NCBI GenBank assembly: GCA_036939975.1
Contig: JALLPB010001169.1
Location: 1-16,308 of the forward strand
Direction: 5' to 3'
Source of the DNA: Cyclostephanos tholiformis
Taxonomy: Eukaryota; Bacillariophyta; Thalassiosirophyceae; Thalassiosirales; Thalassiosiraceae
Length of the DNA stretch: 16,308 nt
Numbering within the stretch: position 1 is the first letter of the stretch; each line of letters opens with the position of its first letter. Made by a program: the position numbers and the translations under genes. The notes under the pieces are model-generated. The model saw nothing but the letters and a program-made list of their open reading frames with translations, was not told the origin of the DNA and ran no database searches. Positions 1 to 8,671 of the stretch are shown one piece after another.

Positions 1-720
1 ATAATGTAGGAATCAGTACCCAAATCCCAATTTTCATTCTACATGTGTAGGAATAGGTACAAAATCTTCATAATTTGAAAGTAACTAAAAGATCCAATTA
101 ATTGAATCAGCGGGAATATACCTTACTCTAATAAAAATAAATATTTAAGAGATAAAATTAATTTGATTGGCATGCACATACCATACTCTAATGGAAATTA
201 ATTTTGCCAGATCAATATTCGGTCATTCAGAGGAATGTTATATCCAGGTGATGTAGAACGTTGGCACCAAGTAGGTGAGACAGTTTTGGTATGAGGCATT
301 GGCTAAATATACGTACCATAAAAGCCAGGGTGTAAGAAATGGCTAAGTTTCCCGGATGCAACGCACCAAAACTTATACCTAATAGTTTTGCGTATGGTAC
401 CGAAAAAAATGGCTTTGTACTGGGTTGGCGTGGGAATTAAAATTAGGATCATCTATTTTTTGGCACGGCCAAAAATTGGCACACATCTCTCTCCTCCACT
501 TCCCCCCCCCTACGAGCCTACCTACCATAACCTCCGCTCACAATCGCCCACAGCGTCCAGCCTGGCGGCATGAGCAGGAAGATTTGCATGTATTACATCA
601 CACGCAGGAAGTATACCCTCTTGGCTCCTGCTAGGCATTTGTGCATGGTGGGGAAGTCACTTAATTGTGCTGCCGCGGAGCTCCACATGAGCGCGGCAAA
701 CCTTTCGAAGTGGGAGAAGG
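1..720. other. Non-coding stretch with a diverged 60-bp tandem repeat
   Basis: No convincing gene is seen on either strand. The AT-rich left part holds two diverged copies of a 60-bp unit at about 91-150 and 151-210; both contain the word ATACCNTACTCTAAT at the same offset. From about 480 the base composition becomes more balanced, leading into the transposase relic that follows. The two short overlapping open frames at 388-634 show no family motif and I treat them as chance. Confidence 0.5.
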
Positions 721-726
721 CCAGCA

Positions 727-1179
727 TTGCACTGCCAGGCTAATGTCTGGATGGATGAGGCGGTGATGTTGGTGTGGGTGGAAGACGTGCTCACGCCGTA
801 CGTCGCTCAGGCACTGGATGACACCGTGCCCCTCCTTATACTTGACTTGTATTGCTGCCACATGATGGGATCAGTGGTGCAGCAGATTCAGATTCAAGAG
901 CTCAGGGTGGAGGTGCAACACATCCCCTGCGGGTGCACGTTGCTGGGTCAACCCGTCGACGTCGGCTTCAACAAGCCATTTAAGGATCGGTGCCGTCGTG
1001 CATGGCATGCATGGATGATGGCAGAGGCTGTTATACATGGCATGACAAGCACGCCAACAAGGCTTTATGTTGCCACCTGGGTCAACAGGGCAATGGGGGA
1101 GATGAGGGAAGAGGGGGGAATCATCAGGAACACATGACAGAAATCGAACTATGAGTGGTTCATCGGCAATGACAAGTAA
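727..1179 (+). pseudogene. Decayed pogo/Tigger-type DDE_1 transposase fragment
   Basis: The reading frame from 727 looks like the C-terminal half of the DDE_1 (pogo/Tigger) transposase catalytic domain. In order it has ANVWMDEAVMLVWV, the strand LLILDLYCCH where the second catalytic Asp lies, then HIPCGCTLLGQPVDVGFNKP followed by FKDRCRRAWHAWMM; the QPxDxxxxxxFK pattern is diagnostic of the family. There is no ATG at the front and an in-frame TGA 12 bases upstream (688-690 in the same frame), so the N-terminal helix-turn-helix and the first catalytic Asp are missing. A TGA at 1135-1137 sits where a Trp is plausible, after which the frame reads on as QKSNYEWFIGNDK to a TAA at 1177-1179. It is therefore a truncated, inactive copy. 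No terminal repeats for it were recognised. Confidence 0.72.
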
Positions 1180-1511
1180 AATAAATTTTTTAATCATCTA
1201 CTCAATTGAAGAAAATCTAATTGTCATTAAAGTCTACTTTTATTTGTTTTTCTCACAACAATGGGATGGCCACATGATGATTGCTGCGAGGCAGCATCCA
1301 CGATTTTTGTGGAAGGTCCTGCACTCGGTCGAGTCACAAGATGCCGCATCGCCACTGAGGACGCGGGTGACCCGAGCCACCACGCCATCATAGCACATGG
1401 CGTGCCTCACCATATGGGGCCCCAGGAATCCCACACACAGCAATCCACACTGCCTCCAATCAACACGGCCGCGACTGCCATCTCCTCCTTCCCACCCACC
1501 AAAATCTGGAC
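1180..1511. other. Intergenic stretch, nothing recognised
   Basis: AT-rich just after the transposase relic, then GC-balanced from 1260. Overlapping open frames occur on both strands (1261-1515 plus, 1240-1443 minus), but neither shows a motif. It may be further transposon debris, which cannot be shown from this copy alone. Confidence 0.4.
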
Positions 1512-1853
1512 CTAGCTGAGGTGTACGACTACCTCCTCCACAAGCACCTCACTGCAATTTGCCACATGCTCCTTGCAACTGCGGCCCTGGCAGAACATCT
1601 CCGTCCCCAAAATTTCCACCACGACGCTGGACGGATGGCTTGGCTCCGCTGCGATCGCGACATCAGGCCTTGCCCCAGAGGCCTTCCTCGATAGCTTGTT
1701 GGGCCGCGCCATGGCAATGGCACCTGGAACAGGCGATGCCGGGCGCTTCCCAAGGATGACAGTGCCGCACATTGTGCATGCCGTCATATGCCATGGATTC
1801 TCCGCAAAGTTGCAGGTGCTGCACCACCAGAAGCTGGGCAAGGAGGAGGCCAT
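1512..1853 (-). CDS. Small hypothetical protein with RanBP2-like zinc finger
   Basis: From the ATG at 1853 the minus strand encodes 113 residues ending in TAG at 1512. The open frame extends slightly upstream, but this is the first ATG and gives a natural start (MASSLPSFWWCSTC). Residues about 9-27 read WWCSTCNFAENPWHMTACTMCG, shown here as two parts: W-x-C-x2-C, then Asn, then C-x2-C. The spacing C-x2-C-x10-C-x2-C with a Trp before the first Cys and an internal Asn fits the RanBP2/NZF zinc-finger signature, which binds ubiquitin or RNA in known families. The remainder is basic in the middle and acidic at the end, with no other motif. It lies next to a transposase relic and could be a transposon passenger or a chance frame, since the opposite strand is also open for 142 codons. 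Function unknown. Confidence 0.35.
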   Translation of the reverse strand: MASSLPSFWWCSTCNFAENPWHMTACTMCGTVILGKRPASPVPGAIAMARPNKLSRKASGARPDVAIAAEPSHPSSVVVEILGTEMFCQGRSCKEHVANCSEVLVEEVVVHLS

Positions 1854-2481
1854 GGTGAGAGGGTTGTTTGTGCTTTTAAGAAGCACTTGGCATTTTTTTC
1901 AGATTGTCACACAGGTGCACCTTAAAAGGTGCAATCAAGGAAATATTGGGGATCGCCAGAAAGCTCTAAATGAGACGAGCCCATTTAGCCTGACTAATTA
2001 AGGCAATTCTGTAGAATTAGGCGAGTAAACGAACAATTTAGGTTAGTTGTGATTAAAGCAGATGTGCGAAATACCTTAGATTTTCTGTCTGTTTCTTAGA
2101 CCCCGGTGTTTCTTACACCTCGGCTTTTACGGTAGTCTGGTTTGTGGGTCGGTAATGGCGGCTGAGATTCTTGCGATTGAGGACTGAAGTTCTGATAATT
2201 GTTTGTTGAAGTATGATTTGGCGAAACTTGCTGAACCTACTGGCCAGTACGAAAGACTCCCAATAATAGTGGAAAGCTAACCCACATCAAGATGACTTTC
2301 GACTCCATCTTCCTTCCTCCCCGCCCCCGTGCCATAGCTCGTCCTCTACAATCAATGCATTAATAGCAAGGAGGCTTCTGTTCGGGGTAGCATCATCGGG
2401 AGCGGCAATACTAGCAGCGTCAGCATAAGCGCAAAATCAATTCGCTACGTTTACCACGAGCGTCAGCGTCAGCGTCCAATT
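1854..2481. other. Intergenic region upstream of the dehydratase gene
   Basis: No gene was recognised. It must hold the promoter of the gene that starts at 2482, but no TATA box stands out. Just before the start codon there is a short run of AGCGTC repeats (about 2459-2475), with related AGCGTC words near 2416, in the probable 5' untranslated region. The frame of exon 1 stays open upstream for at least 130 bases without an ATG, so an upstream exon cannot be excluded. Confidence 0.45.
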
Positions 2482-4130
2482 ATGATTTTGTCTCCATGCA
2501 TCGCACGTTCGGCTTCATCGATTAGGATCAGCGGCCCAGGTTGCGCAGCTGCATTTTTCATGTCGACATTCAATGGACTCTATCATCCGGGGTGCGCTAA
2601 AGCGGCGATGAGAAAAAGAAAGGATCTCGCCGTGAACGACACCACTCTCCAGGGAGCATCGGACATAAGCAAAAATTCAGGAAATTTTATGAGAGGAGAA
2701 GTGAGTGTCTTTGTCTCTGTTCTTCCATACGGGGAAGAATCCTCGTTAAACTCATCATGCCTTGCTTATAATGCTGATGCAGGTCCTGGACTACGCAATC
2801 GATCTCAGAACTCAATCTCGTCCAGGCAAAGAGATTGCAAGCCCATATGAAATTACCCTGACAGAAGCCATTCATGATTTCTGGCAAGCTTCTTTTCACA
2901 CACAAGACAGAATCCACACCTCGACACCTTTTGCGCGAGCTCTCGGCCTTCAGGATCGAGTAATGCCATTTAGCTTGGTATTGTGAGTATTAATGTGATT
3001 CAATCCACACGACTTTTCTAGCGCGCTCCATTCGCAAAATTCTCATCTCAATTTAGATTTTTGTCTAGCGCTATGAGCCATGAAGATGCTGCTAAAGTTC
3101 AAGTTGGTTTTGGGAGATGCATTTATCAGTGAGATTATTGATGTTTACCTGTTTTGTTTTATCTGACATCGAACTCTTGCATCTTCATGGACCTAACTAT
3201 GCATATTCAATCTTATTGGACATTGTTTTCTGTGTAACCAACAGTTGGCCTGTTTTTGCGGGGGATACGGTGAAGAAAACTTTTAAGGTTGAAAGAGTGA
3301 GGAACACAAGTGACGGCAACCATTCAGTAAGTTGGGAGTAGTCCTATAGCTCACACTTAGCCAAAATACTGACCTATACTTCTCTATTCCAGATCATCAA
3401 TTTCAAGTGTTTGTTGGTAAACCAACGTGGTCGACTCTGCATGTCGGCAGACAAGCGTCTGCTATTTGAATTTCCCGTACCCGAGTCAACGGTTGTCATC
3501 CCACCTGGGGAACTAGATGGTTCTCAGCTATTTCGTGATCACTTGCTCTCAAAATCGCAAGTTATGAAGAGTGGGATAGAAAGTTACTCTCACACGCATC
3601 TCCGGAGAGGAAGTTTGATCCTGCACACTCTCGCTCGTTCTATTACATTTGCGCAATCTCAGCAATTGGCATCACTAGCCAGACTTTCGCACGAGCGACA
3701 CTATGATATAAGAAAATACGATGTCAAAACAGAAATTTACGTTCCGGCAGGGCTGGTCCTTGGGTTAACTCTGTCTGCGTCTAATCGAGACTTTCACGAG
3801 TCACTTCATGAGGAAATCGCCAATGTTAGCTACATACATCATCTGCATCCAGACGATGTGGTCGGTTCTTTTTCTTATATAACTGACGTGGATGAGAACT
3901 TGCCTGGAAAATTGGAAAGCATCTCTGTTCGCACCATTGGTGTTAAAAATATGGATCGTCTAGATGAAATCGACATTCCGTTGGAGCTGTTGCTGACGGA
4001 AAAAACCTATACAAAAAACATCGACAGCATTTGCAAAGTGTTGTGCCCGAAGCTCACAAACAAAATAATTGCTGTCGTGGATAGAAAGATCATCAGACAA
4101 TCAAATCGAAAGGAGGTTTTTTTATTGTGA
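2482..4130 (+). CDS. MaoC-like double hot-dog acyl dehydratase, 5 exons
   Basis: My spliced model has exons 2482-2700, 2783-2982, 3057-3128, 3245-3326 and 3393-4130, total 1311 nt or 436 residues. All four introns (82, 74, 116, 66 bp) start GTGAG or GTAAG and end in AG, and every join keeps frame. Residues 1-65 are rich in Ser, Arg and Ala with few acids, like a mitochondrial (or other organellar) presequence. The first hot-dog domain carries STPFARALGL (120-129) and HWPVFAGDT (164-172). The second carries a SHERHYD motif near 290-297, VPAGLV (308-313) and LHPDDVVGSF near 342-351. This layout resembles the two-domain MaoC proteins related to mesaconyl-CoA hydratase / beta-methylmalyl-CoA dehydratase, which add or remove water at the CoA-thioester double bond. 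The classical hydratase-2 motif (GDxNPLH) is not visible, so substrate and activity are uncertain. The tail after about residue 380 matches nothing I know. It converges on the gene at 4218-5885, 87 bp away. Confidence 0.72.
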
Positions 4131-4217
4131 AGAATGGGGTATATTGGTTGCCATCCAATGATTAAGCACCCCCCCGAAAAGTCCCAGCGCTAAAGCTGCG
4201 TGTTAAATTATTCATAC

Positions 4218-5388
4218 TTATGACGCGTCATCCTTCGCAGTATTATTCGCACCCTCCCCTTCGAACGACGCAGCACTCATATCCTCGTCCCGAAAGTAAT
4301 CGCAATCCACGATGTACCTCAACAGCTGCAGCGTAAGACGACGCTCCCTCTCCTTGTCCCGCTGGAGCAACTTGTGCAATAGGCTCGTGCCATCGAACGA
4401 CCTCTCCCCCCCGCCGCCCCGATTTCGAGGAGCGGCGAGTCCCAACATACGCAACTCGTCCTCGCGTCGATTCCTCTCCCTGTCCCTCTCGCCCTGCCAC
4501 GACGGACCGTTGCGTTGTTGCCGTCGATCATTCGCGACGGCACCACCGGGAACGACGCCGTATGAAACGGGCACGTCGGTGTGAACGAACTTGCAGGAAA
4601 TGCCGTGCCTACACCTACCGCGTCGGTGATGCCTACAAACTACCGTTCCCCTCCTCGCCACCGAAACGGGGGGGGGGACGGGGGGGGTGACGATGGCGGC
4701 GTCATGTGCGGTGACGAGATCCGTCGATGCCATCGTCGTCGCATCCTCCATCGTCGTCGCCGTCGCCACCACCGCGTCCGTCCTCTCGGGAGCCTCGCCC
4801 TCGGACGCGGAGGAGGACGAATCGTACCCCGCCAGGAGCGACGACAGTCCCCCCCGGGTCCCGGTCCATTCCCCTCCGTCGTCGTCGTCGTCGTCGTCCG
4901 ATGCATTTTCATTTCCACCGTTCGCGTCATCGCCAACCCCACGGCGGACTCGCTTCGTGCGACGATCCCCCACCCCCCGGAGGACTTCGTCGTTCCCGTC
5001 CCCTCCTACCTCTCCATCCCCCTCCCGACCGATCCCCCCCCTCTTCCCCGTCATCGGCCCGGCCGACGAGACAGCATCCGTCGACGTCGATCCCGATGAT
5101 GATGCCACCCCCGCCCCCGCTCCCACACCTGCCACGCCACCACCATCATCCCCCCCACCGCCGCGCCTCGGAAAACGCCTCCTCCGTTCCTCTATCCATT
5201 CCCGAACGTCGTCGGGATGATCGCCAACGCATATCCTGAATTTCTGTGGTCGTATACCCGGCGCGGATATCGTTATCGTCTTCAATCCGCGTCCGGAGTA
5301 TTTCTTGACCATCCTGGGATTGACGACCTTCCCCCCCCCGCCGCCGTTACAACCCCCGGCGGCGGAATCTCCCTCGGGGGATGCGGCG

Positions 5389-5420
<32 letters not shown>

Positions 5421-5885
5421 GGCGGGGGGGGGTAGGGACCGTCGCAACGACTCCGCGGCCTCCGCGTTATCGCTCGATCGTCGATCCGCGCCGCGATGGT
5501 GTCGCCGCTGCTGCCGCAATCGCGGGGGGGGAGGCGGAGGAGGAGGCGGCGGCGGCGGAGGAGGAGGAGGAGGAGGAGGAAGAAGGAGAGGATTCGAGTA
5601 ATTCGCGTAGTACTGGCTCGATGGGTATCGATCGCGGTGGTACTGCATTATCTGCGGACCTCCCCGTTGACAATGATAGTGAGATTGATTGGCGTGGGCG
5701 ACGGGTTGATTATGATAATAATACGGCTGGTAATGCGAATTTTCGTACGGCGCTCCCGTCGTCGATTGTCGCGCATGATGCCGCGATGGCATCAACCACG
5801 GCGGCGGAGGTCCGTGCGAGTTATTCGGAGGCGGAGGCGGAGGCGGCGGCGGCGGCGGCGGTGGTATCCCGTGATTGGATGCCAT
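4218..5885 (-). CDS. NUFIP1: NUFIP1-family snoRNP assembly factor with CCCH zinc finger
   Basis: Single-exon gene of 555 residues from the ATG at 5885. Two regions identify the family. At about 190-240 there is the NUFIP1 conserved block, with KKYSGRGLKTITI, then VGDHPDDVREWIEERRRRFP around W230. At 502-531 there is the C-terminal helix LLHKLLQRDKERERRL then LLRYIVDCDYF, which corresponds to the conserved end of animal NUFIP1. Between them lies a CCCH finger, C417-x7-C425-x5-C431-x3-H435. NUFIP1 proteins (yeast Rsa1) bind Snu13/15.5K and help the R2TP complex build box C/D snoRNPs in the nucleus. Low-complexity inserts are large: Pro runs at 8-20 and about 103-121, a Thr run near 155-165, and acidic and Gly-rich stretches. 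They come from GGA/GGC and GTC triplet repeats in the DNA. It is divergent from the TraB gene. Family assignment is good; exact function is inferred. Confidence 0.8.
5389..5418. repeat. (GTC)10 microsatellite inside NUFIP1 gene
   Basis: Ten perfect GTC units; on the minus strand they encode the poly-Thr run of the NUFIP1-like protein. A shorter tract of seven GTC units lies at 4878-4898 and encodes an acidic (poly-Asp) run in the same protein. GTC-rich triplets also keep several other frames open across this island, which explains the many long overlapping open frames here. Confidence 0.9.
5524..5582. repeat. (GGA/GGC)n tract encoding the second poly-Pro run
   Basis: About 59 bp of mixed GGA and GGC units. 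Read on the minus strand these are Pro codons and give the long Pro run near residue 110 of the NUFIP1-like protein. A second, shorter tract of the same kind at about 5825-5862 encodes the Pro run near the N-terminus. Such runs commonly vary in length between alleles. Confidence 0.88.
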
Positions 5886-6043
5886 GGTGCATGCACAATC
5901 GGCCGTCGTTGTGTTTCGTTTTGCGTGGTAAAGGAATACCTACACACACCACTAGTAGGTAGGTAACTCTCATCATGCGCTCCGTCCGACCGTCGCCGCT
6001 TTTTTTTTTACTACACAGCTGACGAGATGAGCCTCCGGAGACG
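5886..6043. promoter_or_regulatory. Shared divergent promoter of NUFIP1-like and TraB genes
   Basis: Only 158 bp separate the two start codons, so both transcripts must start within or very near this segment. It holds a CTAGTAGGTAGGTAA stretch around 5951-5965 and a run of nine T at 6001-6009. A short out-of-frame upstream ATG (6027, ended by TGA at 6045) overlaps the TraB start. No clear TATA box is seen. Confidence 0.65.
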
Positions 6044-7767
6044 ATGACGATGCCGTCGATTCTCCTCATCCTACCGCTGCTGCTCTCGCGCCCTTCGGTA
6101 TTCGGGGAGGGGTGCGCCCACGCATTCGCATCATCCCCGACGATGCCGACGTCGCGCGTTCGATCGATGTCGTGGTCGTCGTCGACGCATCGGGCGACGA
6201 CGACGACATCATTTGCTTGGGGTGGCGCGTCGTTCCTCCTCCACGAGGATCGTCGTCGTCGTCTTCGTCGTTTGCGAGTCGCCGTCCGCGTCGGGGGAGA
6301 TGACGTCGATCGCGACATATCGATGACGATGACGACGACGACGAATAATAATGATAATATCGACAGACGCGCGGCGATTTCGCGATCGACGTCGTATCTC
6401 GCGGGGGCGGCGACTGCGACGTCGACGTCGTCGATCGTTGTCGGGATGGGTCCGTACCCCGCGCGCGCATCCTCGTCGATCGGTACTCCCGCGGGAGGCG
6501 TCGACGTCATTGGTAGGGGCGGGACGTCGTCGTCGTCGTCGTCGTCGTCGTCGAGGTCCGCCATCGTCTCGACTGCGCTTTTGTGCGATCCGTCGGTTTC
6601 GACGTGGGTTAGAACGTACGACGGTCTCGACGGCGAGGCGAGCATGCGCACGGTTCACATCCTCGGTATGCTGTCCTCCCCCCCCTCGCCGTCTACTGCT
6701 GCTGATTATTATTATTATTATTCTTACAAAACGAGTCGTGACACTATTATCTATCGCCCACACTAGGTACCGCGCACATATCCTCGTCGTCGGCGGAGCT
6801 CGCCGGGAGGATGGTACGCGACCTCAGGCCGGACGTTGTCTTCGTGGAGCTCGATGCCAAGAGAGTGGCCAGGGCGATCCCTGGTGGCGTCGGAGGAGGA
6901 GGAGGAGGAGGAAGAGTAGGAGGGAGGCTTCCCGTCGGTGGCGGTGGCGGTGGCGGTGTTGGTACAGGCGATGGTGGAGGTGGATACGCCGTCGAGGGAG
7001 GTGGTGGACCGACGTCCGGCGCAACGACGAGCGTCGTCGCGTCCTCATCCGGCGGCGAGGCCTATCACGGCAGGACAAATCCATTCGACGTCAATTCGAG
7101 GCTCGTGGACGCCGGATCGAGGGTGGTCGGCGAATCCGTTAAGAATATGTACACCAAGCTCGAGAGCGAGGGTTTCAAGGCCGGGGACGAGTTCGCGACG
7201 TCCGTCCGCGAGGGCCTAGCGATCGGCTCGACCATCGTACTCGGCGATCGCGACGTGGAGGTTACCCTGCGTCGCCTAACGAGGGCCTTGGTCAGGACCG
7301 ACATTCGTAAGCTGCTAGCCCCCGATTCCGAGGTGGAGAGGAGCATGGAGGAGCTGCTACCGGAGGGGATGAAGAAGAGTTTGAGGCAATCGTCGTCTAA
7401 CGCCGGCGTCGGCGGTGGGAGTGACATCGGGCCCGGCAATACCGATAGAATGACCAGCATGGGATTGGACGTATCGATCGATAAACGAGACTTCAATGAC
7501 TTCGTTGAGACGATGAAGGCCAAGGACAATATCAAGAAGATCATGTCGGCTTTACGTAATACTGCCCCCGAGATCTACGAGGCTATGGTGGCAGAGAGGG
7601 ACGAGTACATGGGCCGCGGTCTAGACGAATTGGGCCAGAACTTGACGGGAAGGAGCATCGGCAGGACTGTAGCGGTCGTGGGGATGGCTCACGTTGATGG
7701 CATAGAGAGGTTCTTGGCCTCAAGGGGCTGGACGGAGATGAGGTATCCTTGTCCGATTATGAGATGA
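6044..7767 (+). CDS. TraB-domain protein with plastid-type leader, 2 exons
   Basis: Two exons, 6044-6665 and 6767-7767, give 540 residues. The intron 6666-6766 (101 bp, GTATGC...ACTAG) splits the Gly codon of the family's first motif; splicing restores VHILGTAHIS at 204-213. Further TraB/PrgY/GumN-family marks follow: VFVELDAKR with E235, VLGDRDVEVTLRRLTRAL near 355-375, AERDEYMG (E484, R485) and VVGMAHVDG with H516. The GxxH and Glu sites are those proposed as metal-binding in this family, whose plant and animal members sit on organelle membranes. Residues 3-25 form a hydrophobic signal peptide, then GEGCAHAFASSP, close to the diatom ASAFAP motif with Phe after the cleavage site, so import into the secondary plastid is likely. 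About 170 poorly conserved residues separate leader and domain, and a Gly-rich insert (about 245-290) interrupts it. The ATG at 6050 is an alternative start. Confidence 0.82.
6526..6552. repeat. (GTC)9 microsatellite inside TraB gene
   Basis: Nine perfect GTC units, read in the TraB frame as a poly-Ser run near residue 163-172. The surrounding exon 1 is also rich in GTC/GAC triplets, which shows as Ser, Thr and Asp tracts in the linker before the TraB domain. Confidence 0.88.
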
Positions 7768-7865
7768 TGGGTTCTTTGGTAGAGGAGGAGTATTTTACTC
7801 TAGCATGAATTATCAATTCACGACCTTTTAAAGCAGAGATATTTTTTACTATGGGAAAAACTGGA

Positions 7866-7965
7866 GAATGCCTGTATCTAGACCTTGACCCTTTCCAAGT
7901 GCCTCGCCACAATTTGCTCAATCCAAAATACCTTGCCTGGCACTCGGACAGTCACATCTTTCATG
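7866..7965 (+). repeat. Left terminal inverted repeat of the MULE
   Basis: Starts GAATGCCTGTAT and pairs with the complement of 13192-13290. The best core is AGTGCCTCGCCACAATTTGC at 7898-7917, which differs from the right copy by one base and is followed by a further 14 identical bases. After a variable stretch of about 20 bp similarity resumes at GACAGTCACAT (7947) to TCATG (7965). The core contains the same GCCTCGCC and ATCCAAAATACC words as the subterminal array. Confidence 0.85.
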
Positions 7966-8036
7966 TTGAAATTTTTTTGAGAAAGTTATTTTTTTAACCC
8001 TTGCCAGCCCAGCCCGGTCGCTAAAAAATTCTCCCT

Positions 8037-8482
8037 ATCCATAATGCCCCACCTAGAAAAAAATCCCTCCATCCATAATACCTCACCTACCAATAAATGC
8101 TATCCAAAATGCCTCACCACTCATCTCCAATCCCCAATACCTCGCCCATGTTTGTATCCATCCCCACTGCCTCACTTAACAAAAACGCTGTAACCATAAT
8201 GCCTCACCTGATAAAAATTTTATCCATAATACCTCACTTACAAATAAATGCTATCCATAACGCCTCACCTTTCTGATCTTCCATCCCCAACACCTCGCTG
8301 ATGTTGGTATCAATCCCCACTGCCTCACCTAACAAATACACTGTATCTATACTGCCTCACCTAGTAAGAACCTTATCCATAATACTTAACTTACAAATAA
8401 ATTTTAACCAAAATGCCTCACCTATCTGATCTCCAATCCCCAACACCTCGCTGATATTGGTATCAATCCCCAATACCCCACT
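8037..8482 (+). repeat. Left subterminal array of ATCCATAATGCCTCACC-type units
   Basis: About 15 diverged copies of a unit whose consensus is ATCCATAATGCCTCACCT, spaced roughly 30 bp, all in one orientation. A higher-order period of about 152 bp is also visible: the word ATAATAC(C/T)T followed by AC(A/C)AATAAAT recurs at 8075, 8226 and 8379. Variant units with CCCCAACACCTCGCT appear once per higher-order repeat. At 8545-8563 two half units face each other (TTATGGAT / ATCCAAAATAA). Such arrays near transposon ends are typical places for transposase binding; that role is inferred here. Confidence 0.85.
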
Positions 8483-8671
8483 TAGCTGTTTAAGTTATGT
8501 GAAATACCTCCCGATCTATCATCCATATATATTATCTCACCATGCATTATGGATGATCCAAAATAACAGGCACGCCCAAAAGCAACAGCACCTCCCATAA
8601 CTCCTCAGCTATCCAGAGGATTTTGCCGAGAATTTGCCCTATCCTCCACCACGTGAATCAGATGCTGTGCG

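Noticed and set aside
388..634. Two small plus-strand frames before the pogo relic, possibly its missing N-terminal half
   Set aside because: No helix-turn-helix or first-Asp motif is readable in them, and stops separate them from the relic.
2002..2481. Possible tRNA or snoRNA upstream of the dehydratase gene
   Set aside because: No A/B box pair, cloverleaf, or C/D box set could be found by eye.
4581..5966. Several long plus-strand frames antisense to NUFIP1
   Set aside because: They are Pro/Arg/Ser-rich shadows of triplet repeats; the minus strand has the NUFIP1 and CCCH motifs.
5821..6651. 276-codon minus-strand frame over the NUFIP1/TraB promoter and TraB exon 1
   Set aside because: It lies antisense to TraB exon 1 and crosses the shared promoter. 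Its composition (Asp, Arg, Ser, Ala runs) is what GTC/GAC repeats give in any frame, and no motif is present.
6209..7142. Arg-rich alternative frames across TraB exons
   Set aside because: They are low-complexity shadows; the TraB motifs are joined only by the spliced 6044-7767 model.
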